NCBI RefSeq assembly: GCF_004791165.1
Contig: NZ_SRUZ01000001.1
Coordinates: 1,036,382 to 1,100,381 of the forward strand
DNA length: 64,000 nt
From: Mesorhizobium sp. M8A.F.Ca.ET.218.01.1.1
GTDB taxonomy: Bacteria > Pseudomonadota > Alphaproteobacteria > Rhizobiales > Rhizobiaceae
Reading direction: 5' to 3'
This document shows, piece by piece, positions 1-9,840 of this stretch; the first letter of the stretch is position 1; the number at the start of each line of letters is the position of its first letter. Below the pieces are notes generated by a model. It searched no databases, was not told the DNA's origin, and saw nothing but the letters and a program-made list of their open reading frames with translations. The position numbers were made by a program, and so were the translations under genes.

Positions 1-171
1 TCGCGCCGCAAGCCGTAGCTGGGTGATTAGGACCGTTATTGCTGGGGTGTGGTGTGGACTTAGTTGTCGCTTTCCTCCACCGTGGGATGCCAGTTCCATA
101 GGGTCCGTTCCCGACACACAGGTTACGGTTTGTACCGGAGACATAAGTGACACGTTTGGCCCGAACGGGTT

Positions 172-948
172 TTGGAGCCTGATTTGGCCGCAACCACCCC
201 CAAAACCAGGCGTGTCCTGATCACCGGCGCCGGCGCTGTCGACGGCATCGGCTTCGCCATTGCGCGCCAGTTTGGCCAGGCCGGGCATGCCGTTTTCCTG
301 ACCGGCGCCAGCGCGCGGGTGCTTGAGCGCGCCGGCGGGCTTCGCGGCGAGGGCATCGATGCCAAAGCCGCTATCGCCGATCTCACCATCGCCGCGGAGG
401 TGGAGCGGCTGCGGGCAGAGGTCGGTACTGTCGATATCCTGGTCAACAATGCCGGCATGGGATCGCTGGCCTCGCCGTCCGTCGACAAGACGTTCCTGAC
501 GATGAGCGAGGCCGAGTGGGACCAGGGCATAGACACCAGCCTGAAGACGGCGTTTCTCGTCACCAGGGCGTTTCTGCCGGCGATGGTCGAAGCGGGGTAT
601 GGGCGCATCGTCAATGTCGCATCGGTGACCGGGCCGCTGGTCTCTTACCAGGGCACCGCCGCCTATTCCGCGGCTAAGGCCGGGATGGTCGGCCTGACCC
701 GGACATTGGCGCTGGAAGTGGCGCGGCACGGCGTCACCGCCAATGCCGTGGCGCCGGGCTGGATCGAGACAGGCGCCTCGAGCGAGCCGGAGCGGATAGC
801 GGCCCTGCATGCGCCGCCGGGCCGCGCCGGCCGGCCGGACGAGGTCGCGGCGGCAGTCGTGTTCCTGGCCTCCGAGAGCGCCAGCTATATCAACGGCGCC
901 TTGCTCGTCGTCGACGGCGGCAACAGCCTTGAAGAACGCAAGGGATAG
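172..948 (+). CDS. SDR-family oxidoreductase
   Basis: A 258-residue classical short-chain dehydrogenase/reductase of FabG size, probably a cytosolic NAD(P)-dependent oxidoreductase of a hydroxyl or keto group. The nucleotide loop TGAGAVDGIG lies at residues 18-27, two residues longer than the usual TGxxxGxG. NNAG lies at 92-95, and the catalytic Ser and YSAAK motifs near residues 151-169 are intact. The chosen start is TTG at 172, because the in-frame ATG codons lie inside conserved sequence. No strong ribosome site precedes it, so the exact start is uncertain. The gene stands alone on its strand and the substrate is unknown. Confidence 0.85.
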   Translation: MEPDLAATTPKTRRVLITGAGAVDGIGFAIARQFGQAGHAVFLTGASARVLERAGGLRGEGIDAKAAIADLTIAAEVERLRAEVGTVDILVNNAGMGSLASPSVDKTFLTMSEAEWDQGIDTSLKTAFLVTRAFLPAMVEAGYGRIVNVASVTGPLVSYQGTAAYSAAKAGMVGLTRTLALEVARHGVTANAVAPGWIETGASSEPERIAALHAPPGRAGRPDEVAAAVVFLASESASYINGALLVVDGGNSLEERKG

Positions 949-1098
949 ATCTCGCGGCCGGGTGGATCTCGACCTGACGTAATTCCTTCCATCCAAACGA
1001 ATGCGATCTCTCTTTCGGGAGAAATTCCCGCACTGCCAAACAGGGCCTACTAGGTGCGCCCGCTTGACTCAATCATCAGTCTGCACTAATCATAAGTC

Positions 1099-1416
1099 AT
1101 GACTGTTGATAGTCCACAGCTTGCCGCCTTGGGCGATCCGACCCGAAGGCAGATTTTCGAGCTGATCGCGGAGCGGCCGCGCTCCGTGGCGGAGGTCACG
1201 CGGCAGGTCAGCGTGTCGCAGTCCGCGGTGTCACAACACCTGAAGGTGCTCAGGGATTCGCGGCTGGTGCGCGCGGAGCCGAAGGGCGCCAGCAACGTCT
1301 ACCACATCGATCCGCACGGGCTTGGCCAGATGCGCGCCTGGCTCGACCGGTTCTGGAGCAAGACTCTCGCGGCCTACAAGCTGGCTGTCGAGACCCCACC
1401 AGAGGAGTCACCATGA
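1099..1416 (+). CDS. ArsR-family transcriptional regulator
   Basis: A 105-residue winged-helix protein of ArsR/SmtB type. The helix-turn-helix is near residues 30-58 (VAEVTRQVSVSQSAVSQHLK). No cysteine metal-binding motif is present, so it belongs with the non-metal ArsR proteins often paired with SRPBCC genes. Its last four bases overlap the start of the next gene (ATGA), which implies translational coupling. There is no Shine-Dalgarno sequence before the ATG. TTGACT at 1064-1069 followed by a TA-rich stretch could be a promoter starting transcription close to the ATG. A 10-bp palindrome, AGTCATGACT, at 1095-1104 covers the start codon and could be an autoregulatory operator (inference). Confidence 0.9.
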   Translation: MTVDSPQLAALGDPTRRQIFELIAERPRSVAEVTRQVSVSQSAVSQHLKVLRDSRLVRAEPKGASNVYHIDPHGLGQMRAWLDRFWSKTLAAYKLAVETPPEESP

Positions 1417-1898
1417 ACACCCAGGTCCCCATCGCCTCCGTGAAACAGTCCGTCGTGGTCGAGGCGCCGATCGAACGCGCCTTCAAGGTTTTCACCGAGG
1501 ATTTCGGCAGTTTCAAACCGCCAGAGCACAATCTGCTTGCAGCCGAGGTCGCCGAGACGGTGTTCGAGCCTCGGGTCGGTGGCCACGTCTATGATCGCGG
1601 CGTCGACGGCAGCGAGTGCCGCTGGGCGCGCGTGCTGGCCTATGACCCGCCCAACCGCGTGCTCCTGAGCTGGGACATCAGCCCGCAATGGCGCATCGAG
1701 ACCGACCCGGCCAAAACCAGCGAGTGGGAGGTGCGGTTCACCGCCGAAACGGCTGAGCGTACCCGCGTCGAGATCGAGCACAGGAACCTGGAGCGCCATG
1801 GCCAGGGCTGGGAAGGCGTCCGCGATGCCGTCGCCGGCGATCAGGGCTGGCCACTCTACCTGCAACGCTATGTCGATCTGGTTGCACTGCAGGCCTGA
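1413..1898 (+). CDS. SRPBCC (AHSA1-like) domain protein
   Basis: A 161-residue protein of the START/Bet v1-like SRPBCC superfamily, AHSA1 branch. The segment from about residue 10 (VVVEAPIERAFKVFTEDFGSF) to the C-terminal helix fits the hydrophobic-pocket fold. These proteins bind small hydrophobic ligands and their function is usually unknown. It overlaps the ArsR gene by four bases, the standard arrangement for this pair, so the two are expected to be co-expressed under ArsR control. No signal peptide or membrane segment is visible, so a cytosolic location is expected. Confidence 0.85.
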   Translation: MNTQVPIASVKQSVVVEAPIERAFKVFTEDFGSFKPPEHNLLAAEVAETVFEPRVGGHVYDRGVDGSECRWARVLAYDPPNRVLLSWDISPQWRIETDPAKTSEWEVRFTAETAERTRVEIEHRNLERHGQGWEGVRDAVAGDQGWPLYLQRYVDLVALQA

Positions 1899-1931
1899 CA
1901 GCAGCTTTTAAAGGCGCTTCGCTGCCTGCGG

Positions 1932-2732
1932 TCAGGGCACCATGCCCCTGCACGCCCAGGCCACATTGGCGAACGACCTCGGCCCGTCCGGTCGTCCGGC
2001 CTGATAGGCATCGCGAACGGCAGCCTCGGCGCGCTCGCGTTCGGCTGCCTCCAGCGTGGTCATGTATTTGCCGAGCGGGCCCTCGCCGGCTGATATCGGG
2101 GCCCAATAATCGGCGAAGTCCTGATAATCCATGCGGATCATCAGCTCGGTTTCGGTCACGTCGGCCAGCCCCTGTTCCACGAAACTCCGCTTCATTTCGC
2201 CGGGCTGCATCATCGGCTGGAAGCAATAGCGGCTGCGCAGCTGGCGTCCGCTCTCGCTGAGCGCCGCCACAGTGTCGATCATCATGCGCATGCCCGCCAT
2301 GCCGCCGAGATGGTCCCACACCACGGCCGCGACCACGCCGCCCGGCCGAGTAACACGGCGCATTTCGGCAACCGCCTTGCCGGCTTCCGGCACGAAATGA
2401 AGCACCAGCAGGGCCAGCGCACGGTCGAACGCATTGTCCGCGAACGGCAAGGCGGTGGCGTCCGCCTGCTGGATTGCGATGCGCGGATCGGCGTTGCGCC
2501 GCTTTGCCGCCTCGACGAAAACAGGCGAAAAGTCGATTGCCTCGATCGCCGCGAGTTCGGCGGATTTCGCCAGCTCGAACGTCAGGCTGCCGGTGCCGCA
2601 GCCGACGTCGAGTATCTTTTCGCCAGGGGCAAGTCCGGCGAAGCCGATGAACTTGGGCGCGAGCTTTCGGCTCCAGCGGCCCATGAGTTGCTCGTAGCCG
2701 GACGCGTCATGAACGGTGAAACTCGATGTCAT
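1932..2732 (-). CDS. Class I SAM-dependent methyltransferase
   Basis: A 266-residue methyltransferase of the UbiE/type 11 group. The SAM-binding motif I (ILDVGCGTGSLTFELA) is at about residues 40-55, motif II acidic residue in 'AIEAIDFS', and the post-motif segment 'QADATALPFADNAFDRA' is typical. The substrate is unknown. The ATG at 2732 has a good ribosome site (GGGGAGG) just upstream on the minus strand. It is convergent with the ArsR/SRPBCC pair and 109 bases from the LacI gene ending at 2842, so it could be co-transcribed with that gene, although nothing functional links them. Confidence 0.85.
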   Translation of the reverse strand: MTSSFTVHDASGYEQLMGRWSRKLAPKFIGFAGLAPGEKILDVGCGTGSLTFELAKSAELAAIEAIDFSPVFVEAAKRRNADPRIAIQQADATALPFADNAFDRALALLVLHFVPEAGKAVAEMRRVTRPGGVVAAVVWDHLGGMAGMRMMIDTVAALSESGRQLRSRYCFQPMMQPGEMKRSFVEQGLADVTETELMIRMDYQDFADYWAPISAGEGPLGKYMTTLEAAERERAEAAVRDAYQAGRPDGPRSFANVAWACRGMVP

Positions 2733-2841
2733 AGGCGCCTCCCCCGGCTGCAGGCGCAGGCTAGACTCCTATCGAGATGAAGCCAAGACGCGGGGAGCAC
2801 GGTGAATGCCTGCATCCGGGACGGGACAAGGGACCGGTGGT

Positions 2842-3963
2842 TTATGCGAAGCCCCTGAACGTCGCCACGCTCTCCCGCTCCACCAGTGGACACTCCAGCT
2901 TGGTGATGGGATAGCGCCCCCGTCCCGCCACCGCCGGCGCTTCCAGCTGCTCGATCGCCCATTGGCCCATGGCCATATGCGGCAGGATCGAGGTGGTCAG
3001 CGGCGGGAAGAGATGGCGGGCGATTTCCTCGTCGTCGTAGCCGACGACGGAGATATCTTGCGGGATGTGCAGGCCGGCTTCCTTCAGCGCCTCGTAGCAG
3101 CCGATCGCGGTGCGGTCGTTCTGGCAGAAGATGGCGGTCGGGCGGTCCTTCAGGGCCAGCAGCTTCACAGTCGCGGCGTAGCCGGCGCTGGCCGACCAGT
3201 CGCCCTCCACCACCAGTTCGGGGTCGAACGGGATGTCGGCGGTGGCGAGCGCCCGGCGGTAACCTTTGAGGCGGTCCTGGGCCGCCTGCATCCAGGGTTC
3301 GCCTGTGATGGTGGCGATGCGGCGGTGGCCGTGACTGATCAGATGGCGGGTCGAGCTCTGGCCGCCGGCGATCTCGGAGGGCACCACGGCGGGGAAGGCA
3401 TAGTCCGACGTGTAGCAGTTGAGCAGGATGACCGGGATGTTGAGGCCGTAGAGGAAATCGGGCGCGGTGATCTCGCGGGTGAAGATGGTCATGTAGATCA
3501 GCGCCGAAATGCCCCGCCTGGTCAGCGCTGAAATGGCGCGCGGCTCCATCACGGCGTCGCCCATGGTCTGCGCCACCAAAAGCACGTTGCCGGCATTCCA
3601 CGAGGCCTGGCGCGCGCCCTCTATGGCGACCACGGCCTCCGGGCTGGTGGCGAGCTGGTCGACACAGAAGCCGATCACGCCGTCGAGTCCGTCGAAGGCG
3701 GCGCCCTCGAAAGCCGCAACCGGCTGCTTCAGCGCCGAGAAGGCAGGGGCGCTGTAGCCGAGCGCCCGCGCCGCCTCGATCACCCGCTCGCGGGTCTGCT
3801 GCGACAGGCGAATGCCGGGCGAATTGTTGAGCACGAAGGAAACCGTGGCCTGCGAGCAGCCGGCGGCGCGCGCTATATCGGTCATGGTGACGCGGCCCTT
3901 GGGCTTTGCCGGCGCCTTGCGACGCTTCGCGGTTGCGATGTCCGGGTCCGTCGTCTCGCTCAT
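2842..3963 (-). CDS. LacI-family transcriptional regulator
   Basis: A 373-residue LacI/GalR repressor. The N-terminal HTH (MTDIARAAGCSQATVSFVLNN) is at about residues 27-47, followed by a periplasmic-binding-like ligand domain. I chose ATG 3963 over the in-frame TTG at 3981 because GGGGGA sits ten bases upstream of the ATG. It is divergent from sugar ABC transporter 1 (from 4569), with 605 bases between. The likely role is control of that transporter by its sugar. The intergenic region holds a 27-bp imperfect palindrome and two AT-rich repeats that could be its operators (inference). Confidence 0.88.
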   Translation of the reverse strand: MSETTDPDIATAKRRKAPAKPKGRVTMTDIARAAGCSQATVSFVLNNSPGIRLSQQTRERVIEAARALGYSAPAFSALKQPVAAFEGAAFDGLDGVIGFCVDQLATSPEAVVAIEGARQASWNAGNVLLVAQTMGDAVMEPRAISALTRRGISALIYMTIFTREITAPDFLYGLNIPVILLNCYTSDYAFPAVVPSEIAGGQSSTRHLISHGHRRIATITGEPWMQAAQDRLKGYRRALATADIPFDPELVVEGDWSASAGYAATVKLLALKDRPTAIFCQNDRTAIGCYEALKEAGLHIPQDISVVGYDDEEIARHLFPPLTTSILPHMAMGQWAIEQLEAPAVAGRGRYPITKLECPLVERESVATFRGFA

Positions 3964-4568
3964 GCCGTAGATGTCCCCCAATCCCCAGCCTGTCTAACGG
4001 CGGCCTGCCGGGCCGACAAGATGACGTGACGCCGCCAGTCCGTGGGCGCGTCGGGCAAACTAATAACTATTATCACCCTTTGCAGCCCATCCCGTCATGC
4101 AGGCCCAGCCTCGCAAAAATACCCAGATCGCAAGGGCTCCGGCTGCGCTCGGACAAGCATCGCTGCGCCATCGAATCGGTTCGGCTATGACACCCGAGCG
4201 CCACCAGATCGGTCCTTTGCTAATAGTATTTACTAATACAAGGATGCGCTGTACCGTCAATCCACCGCATCCGGCCTGATCGGTCCGGTTGCGGTGGACG
4301 TGTCTGTGAATAGCCCGATGGCGAGCGGATATTGCTTCCACAAACCATGTCTCAGATATGTGATATGTCAGACAAATCGGACTATTTACGAATGAAGAAT
4401 GGTTGTCTAAAGTCCGTGGCCGTGGCTGGGAACGACGCCATTCTTTTCAGTGCCGGGAACCCCTTGAGGAGGAGGCGTCCACGCCGCAGACGGCAATTCA
4501 GGTGAGCAAGACAATTCTAGTGAGCAAGTCCGGCCAGTCCTACGACTGACCAAAACGGGAGGTTGAAC
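3964..4568. other. Long divergent intergenic region, LacI / ABC transporter 1
   Basis: This 605-base stretch holds no convincing gene. It contains AT-rich islands unlike the surrounding GC-rich DNA: AACTATTATCA around 4065-4076, and CTAATAGTATTTACTAATA at 4220-4238. These two share TAATAGT in opposite orientation. A 27-base imperfect palindrome lies at 4348-4374. The last 190 bases form the leader of the transporter operon and end in GGGAGG just before ATG 4569. I read it as a double promoter region; no start site is proven. Confidence 0.5.
4348..4374. promoter_or_regulatory. 27-bp imperfect palindrome (operator candidate)
   Basis: The arms TGTCT and AGACA flank two ATAT blocks, with 22 of 27 positions symmetric. 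It lies about 195 bases upstream of the ABC transporter 1 start codon. Which regulator binds is unknown; the divergent LacI protein is the nearest candidate. Confidence 0.4.
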
Positions 4569-5531
4569 ATGAAATCCTTGATACGTAATGCATCCATGGC
4601 CGCCGCGGCCCTGGCTGTCGGCCTGACGGCGACGGCCATCGCGCGCGCCGACGACAAGCCGACGCTGGCCTTCGTCGTCAACGGCGCTTCCGACTTCTGG
4701 AAAGCGGCCGAAGCCGGCGTCAAGAAGGCGCAGGGCGAACTGCCCGACTACACGCTCGAACTCAAATATCCCGAACAATCCTCGGTCGCCATCCAGCAGC
4801 GGCTGATGGACGATCTGGTGACCGCCGGCGTCAAGGGCATCATGGTCTCGGCCGTCGATCCCAAGACCTCGACCGATGGCTTGAACAAGATCGCCTCGCA
4901 AACGGCGCTGTTCACCACGGACTCGGATGCTCCGCAGACCAAGCGTGTCGCCTATATCGGCTCGTCCAATGTCGACGCCGGCAAGCAGGCGGCCGAAATC
5001 GCCAAGAAGGCGATGCCGAACGGCGGCAAGTGCCTCGGCTTCGTCGGCCTGCTCGGCGCCGACAATGCCAAGGAGCGCATCCAGGGCATGAAGGACGGTC
5101 TCGCCGGCACCAAGATCGAGCTCGTCGACGTGCGCGGCGACGACATCGACCAGGCGCGCGCCAAGAAGAATGTCGAGGACGCGCTGGTCGCCAGCCCCGA
5201 CGTCACCTGCATGGTCGGCTTCTACTCCTACAACACGCCGCGCATCTATGAAGCGCTGCGCGACGCCGGCAAGCTCGGCTCGATCACCGTCGTCGGCTTC
5301 GATGACGATCCGATCACGCTGGGCGGCGTCAAGGAAGGCACAGTTGCCGCCACCGTCGTGCAGCAGCCCTTCGAATGGGCCTATCAGGGCATGAAGCTGA
5401 TGGCCGCCTATCTCAAGGGCGACAAGTCGGGTATCCCGGCCGGCAATTTGATCATCATCCCGACCAAGATCATCGGCAAGGATGACGTCGACGCCTATGC
5501 CGCCAATCTCAAGGCGATGGCAGGTAACTGA
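4569..5531 (+). CDS. Sugar ABC transporter substrate-binding protein (CUT2 type)
   Basis: A 320-residue periplasmic sugar-binding protein of the ribose/xylose-binding (PBP type 1) family. A signal peptide spans about residues 1-26, with predicted cleavage after ALA-like 'AIARA'. The mature part opens 'LAFVVNGASDFW', and 'VVGFDDDP' near residue 240 is a family hallmark. Start ATG 4569 follows GGGAGG by six bases, and is preferred to TTG 4563. It is the first gene of an operon with the ATPase and permease downstream. The ligand cannot be told; neighbouring SDR and aldose epimerase genes suggest an aldose. Confidence 0.9.
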   Translation: MKSLIRNASMAAAALAVGLTATAIARADDKPTLAFVVNGASDFWKAAEAGVKKAQGELPDYTLELKYPEQSSVAIQQRLMDDLVTAGVKGIMVSAVDPKTSTDGLNKIASQTALFTTDSDAPQTKRVAYIGSSNVDAGKQAAEIAKKAMPNGGKCLGFVGLLGADNAKERIQGMKDGLAGTKIELVDVRGDDIDQARAKKNVEDALVASPDVTCMVGFYSYNTPRIYEALRDAGKLGSITVVGFDDDPITLGGVKEGTVAATVVQQPFEWAYQGMKLMAAYLKGDKSGIPAGNLIIIPTKIIGKDDVDAYAANLKAMAGN

Positions 5532-5540
5532 TCGGCGTTG

Positions 5541-5670
5541 GCGCTGCCCCTCATCCGCCTGCCGGCACCTTCTCCCCGTATAGTGACGGGGAGAAGGGAG
5601 ATGGCCGCGACGCTGGCGAGCCCCTCTCCCCGTCTCTATTCGGGGAGAGGGTAAGGGTGAGGGGCGGCGC
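5541..5670. repeat. Family A intergenic palindromic repeat, copy 1
   Basis: The ends CCCCTCATCC and GGGTGAGGGG are inverted. Inside are two hairpins of the form CTCCCCGT...ACGGGGAG. Its first 47 or so bases recur at 42594-42652, and the hairpin core recurs at 51791-51964 and 62281-62461. It sits between the binding-protein and ATPase genes, where it may act as an mRNA processing or stabilising element that lets the first cistron be made in excess (inference). Confidence 0.8.
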
Positions 5671-5740
5671 GACGTTTCGCTTTTTATTGACGGGTTCGAT
5701 CAGGCCAGTCAGTCTGTGAGCCCGCCAAACGCTGTCAGGC

Positions 5741-7281
<1,541 letters not shown>

Positions 7282-7282
<1 letters not shown>

Positions 7283-7333
7283 TGCATGCCCGCGCAAAAG
7301 TTGCCCGCGGTTTTTTGCGGCAACGGCATGCAT
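7282..7333 (+). terminator. Intercistronic stem-loop after ATPase gene
   Basis: Outer arms ATGCATGCC (7282-7290) and GGCATGCAT (7325-7333) enclose inner arms GTTGC(C)CGC and GCGGCAAC around a T-rich loop. The T run is in the loop, not after the stem, so this is not a classical rho-independent terminator. Partial termination or 3' end protection within the operon is more likely. Confidence 0.45.
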
Positions 7334-7382
7334 AAACAAAGAGCTGAAGCGCGCGACGCGCCTTAGCTAAGCGGAGACGACG

Positions 7383-8378
7383 ATGACAAAGAAAGATCTC
7401 GGCCTGCTGATCCTGATCCTGGTGGTCGGAGCGATCGTTGCCGTCATCAATCCGCGCTTCCTCTTGCCGATCAATCTCGCCAACACCTCGAACCTCATCG
7501 GTCTCTTCGGTATCCTGTCGATCGGCCAGGCCTTCGTCATCATCACCGGCGGCATCGAGCTCTCCGTCGGCTCCGTCGTCGCGCTGCTGGGCACGCTGTT
7601 CATCGACTTCATCGCCGTGCGCGGCATGGGATGGCCTATCGCCTTCGTACTGATCCTGGTGCTCGGCGCGATCATCGGGCTGGCGCATGGCTGGCTGATC
7701 ACGCGGCTCAAGCTGCAGCCCTTCGTCGTGACCCTGTGCGGCCTGTTGATCTACCGCGGCGTCGCGCGCTTCTACACCGCCGACGGCACGGCAGGCTTCG
7801 CCTTCGGCCAGAATTTTCCCGATCTCGAATTCCTGACCGCCGGCCGCTCCTGGGGCGTGCCGAACTCCTTCTTCGCGCTGATCGTCATCGCCATCGTCAT
7901 GTGGGTGGTGCTGCACCGCTCGGTGTTCGGGCGCTATCTCTACGCCATCGGCAAGAACGAGGAGGCGGCGAAATATTCGGGCATCCGCACCGGGCGCGTC
8001 GTCATGGCGGCTTACGTCATCTGCGGCGTGCTCACCGCGCTGTCGGCGATCTATTTCGCCATGTACACGCGCTCCATCTCGCCGGCCAGCCATGGCCAGT
8101 TCTACGAGCTCTACGCCATTGCGGCGGCGGTGCTCGGCGGCTTCTCGCTGCGCGGCGGCGAGGGCTCGCTGATAGGCGTCATCCTCGGCACGGTGCTGTT
8201 GCAGGAATTGCAGAACCTGGTCAACCTGCTCGGCATCCCCTCCTCGCTCAACTTCGCGGTGATGGGGGGCGTCATCCTCATCGGCGTGCTGGTCGACCAG
8301 CAATGGGGCGTGTTCCGGGCGCGCCGGCGGATGGTCGATGCCGCCCGCAAGGGCGCGGTCGGGGCGGCCGCGGAATAA
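7383..8378 (+). CDS. Sugar ABC transporter permease (CUT2 type)
   Basis: A 331-residue inner-membrane permease of the BPD_transp_2 family with about eight to ten hydrophobic segments. The family motif 'IGQAFVIITGGIELSVGSVVAL' is at about residues 41-62, and 'AAAVLGGFSLRGGEGSLIGVILG' is near residue 245. It forms the membrane channel for the binding protein and ATPase encoded upstream. RBS-like 'GCGGAGACG' precedes ATG 7383. It is the last transporter gene before two SDR genes on the same strand, 80 bases further on. Confidence 0.92.
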   Translation: MTKKDLGLLILILVVGAIVAVINPRFLLPINLANTSNLIGLFGILSIGQAFVIITGGIELSVGSVVALLGTLFIDFIAVRGMGWPIAFVLILVLGAIIGLAHGWLITRLKLQPFVVTLCGLLIYRGVARFYTADGTAGFAFGQNFPDLEFLTAGRSWGVPNSFFALIVIAIVMWVVLHRSVFGRYLYAIGKNEEAAKYSGIRTGRVVMAAYVICGVLTALSAIYFAMYTRSISPASHGQFYELYAIAAAVLGGFSLRGGEGSLIGVILGTVLLQELQNLVNLLGIPSSLNFAVMGGVILIGVLVDQQWGVFRARRRMVDAARKGAVGAAAE

Positions 8379-8420
8379 GTCTCGCGCGCCCGTGTAGCTG
8401 CTTGTTCCTGCCGCCAGATT

Positions 8421-8433
8421 ATTATAATAGCAT
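8421..8433 (-). promoter_or_regulatory. 13-mer regulon site, copy 1
   Basis: An exact copy, on the minus strand, of ATGCTATTATAAT. With one more base it contains the perfect palindrome TATTATAATA (8420-8429). It lies 26 bases upstream of the SDR start at 8459. Other exact copies are at 21840, 27056 and 36309. Confidence 0.65.
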
Positions 8434-8458
8434 AACTTGTGCGGGAGGCTGACGGGAC

Positions 8459-9238
8459 ATGCGCTGCGATTTGCGAGGCAAGGTGGCGCTGGTCACGGGA
8501 GCCGCCGGCGCCATCGGCAGTTCGATCGCCAAACGCCTGTCGGACAATGGCGCGGCGATCGTCGTCGCCGACATAAATGGCGAGGGCGCACGCCAGGTCG
8601 CGGCCGGGTTGAGCGATGCGATGGCCTGCACCACCGACATCCGCGACCCCGCATCGGTGGACGCCGCGATCGCCGCGCTCATGCGGCGCTATGGTCGCCT
8701 CGACATCCTCATCAACAATGCCGGCGTCAACACGCTGGCGCATCGCGTCACATTAGACGAATTCCCGGCCGACGAATGGCACCGCATCACCGGCATCGAC
8801 CTCGATGGCCTCTACATCGTGAGCCGGGCAGCACTGGCCCCGATGCTTGACGCCGGCAAGGGCGGGCGCATCGTCAACATCGCCTCCGTCGTCGGGCTCG
8901 CCGCCATGCGATTGCAAAGCCCGTTCGTCGCCGCCAAGGCCGGCATCATCCATCTGACGCGGTCGATGGCAATCGAACTCGGCGCCAGGGGAATTCTCAC
9001 CAACGCCATCGCGCCGGGGTCGGTGATGACGGCGCTGACCGCCAAGCTGTTCTATGGCGAGGACGGCAAGTTCGCCGGGCGCACGCAGGAATTCCTCGAC
9101 CATGTGCCCCTCGCCCGGCCTGCCCAGCCGGAAGAGATCGCCGAGGCGGTGCTGTTCCTGGCCTCGCCGGCCGCCAGCTATGTCAACGGCCAGGTGCTGG
9201 CCGTCGATGGCGGCTGGACGGCTGGATACATGATGTGA
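8459..9238 (+). CDS. SDR-family protein, catalytic Tyr replaced by Phe
   Basis: A 259-residue short-chain dehydrogenase by fold. TGAAGAIGSS is at about residues 14-23, NNAGVNT near 87-93, and the catalytic Ser is in 'NIASVVG'. Thirteen residues after that Ser, where Tyr of the YxxxK motif belongs, the sequence reads SPFVAAK: the Lys is kept but Tyr is Phe (codon ttc). Classical SDRs need this Tyr as the acid/base, so the protein may be inactive or use another residue. It follows the ABC transporter, carries a regulon site just upstream, and is joined to a still more degenerate SDR by a GTGA overlap. Confidence 0.85.
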   Translation: MRCDLRGKVALVTGAAGAIGSSIAKRLSDNGAAIVVADINGEGARQVAAGLSDAMACTTDIRDPASVDAAIAALMRRYGRLDILINNAGVNTLAHRVTLDEFPADEWHRITGIDLDGLYIVSRAALAPMLDAGKGGRIVNIASVVGLAAMRLQSPFVAAKAGIIHLTRSMAIELGARGILTNAIAPGSVMTALTAKLFYGEDGKFAGRTQEFLDHVPLARPAQPEEIAEAVLFLASPAASYVNGQVLAVDGGWTAGYMM

Positions 9239-9840
9239 GCGGGGCCATGGAAATCGATCTCACTGGCTCGACAATAGAACTGGAAGGCGCGAGCAATCCG
9301 GTTGCCGAGGCGGCACTCGCCGCCTTGCGCGCCAATGGCGGCCGCGTCCTCGAAGGGGCGCGGCACGCCAGCGTCCTTTCCCCCGACATCGTTCTGGTAT
9401 CATGCCCTCTGCGTCCGGGAAGCACGGCCGAAAATCCCGGCACCTTGTACGCGGCGGCGCGCAAGGCGGCGGTGGCCATGACCGAGCGCAACGGCGGACG
9501 CATCGTCTTCCTGCTTTCGGTGACCGCCGGCATGCCGATGCGCCGCCATCCGCGCTTCTCCATGGAGAACGCCTCGATCCTGGCCGGCATGCGCACGCTG
9601 GCCATGGAGTTCGGCCCCAAAATCCTGGTCAATGCCGTCGGCGTCGGCTTGGTCGAGGACGAGACCATGGTTTCGGGTGACAAGGCGATGCTCAGCCACG
9701 TCCCGGTCAACCGCGCCGGCAATATCGAGGAAGCGGTTGCGGCCGTGCTGTTCTTCTGCGATCCACTGAACACCTATACGACGGGCCAGATGCTGGGCGT
9801 CGACGGTGGATGGATGGCAGGCTATGGGCGTAATTTCTGA
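9235..9840 (+). CDS. Degenerate SDR-like protein (no catalytic Tyr/Lys)
   Basis: A 201-residue protein that aligns with SDRs through 'RIVFLLSVTAG' and a C-terminal 'GQMLGVDGGW', but is about 50 residues short. The Gly-rich nucleotide loop and the NNAG motif are missing, and the YxxxK motif reads FSMEN. It is therefore unlikely to bind NAD(P) or catalyse in the classical way. It may be a non-catalytic partner of the preceding SDR, to which it is coupled by GTGA (GTG at 9235). ATG 9247 is an alternative start. It keeps good codon use and an intact frame, which argues against simple decay. Confidence 0.75.
   Translation: MSGAMEIDLTGSTIELEGASNPVAEAALAALRANGGRVLEGARHASVLSPDIVLVSCPLRPGSTAENPGTLYAAARKAAVAMTERNGGRIVFLLSVTAGMPMRRHPRFSMENASILAGMRTLAMEFGPKILVNAVGVGLVEDETMVSGDKAMLSHVPVNRAGNIEEAVAAVLFFCDPLNTYTTGQMLGVDGGWMAGYGRNF

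Noticed and set aside
23..220. A 65-codon open frame at the left edge
   Set aside because: No ribosome site, no family resemblance, and it overlaps the start of the SDR gene; I see no gene in 1-171.
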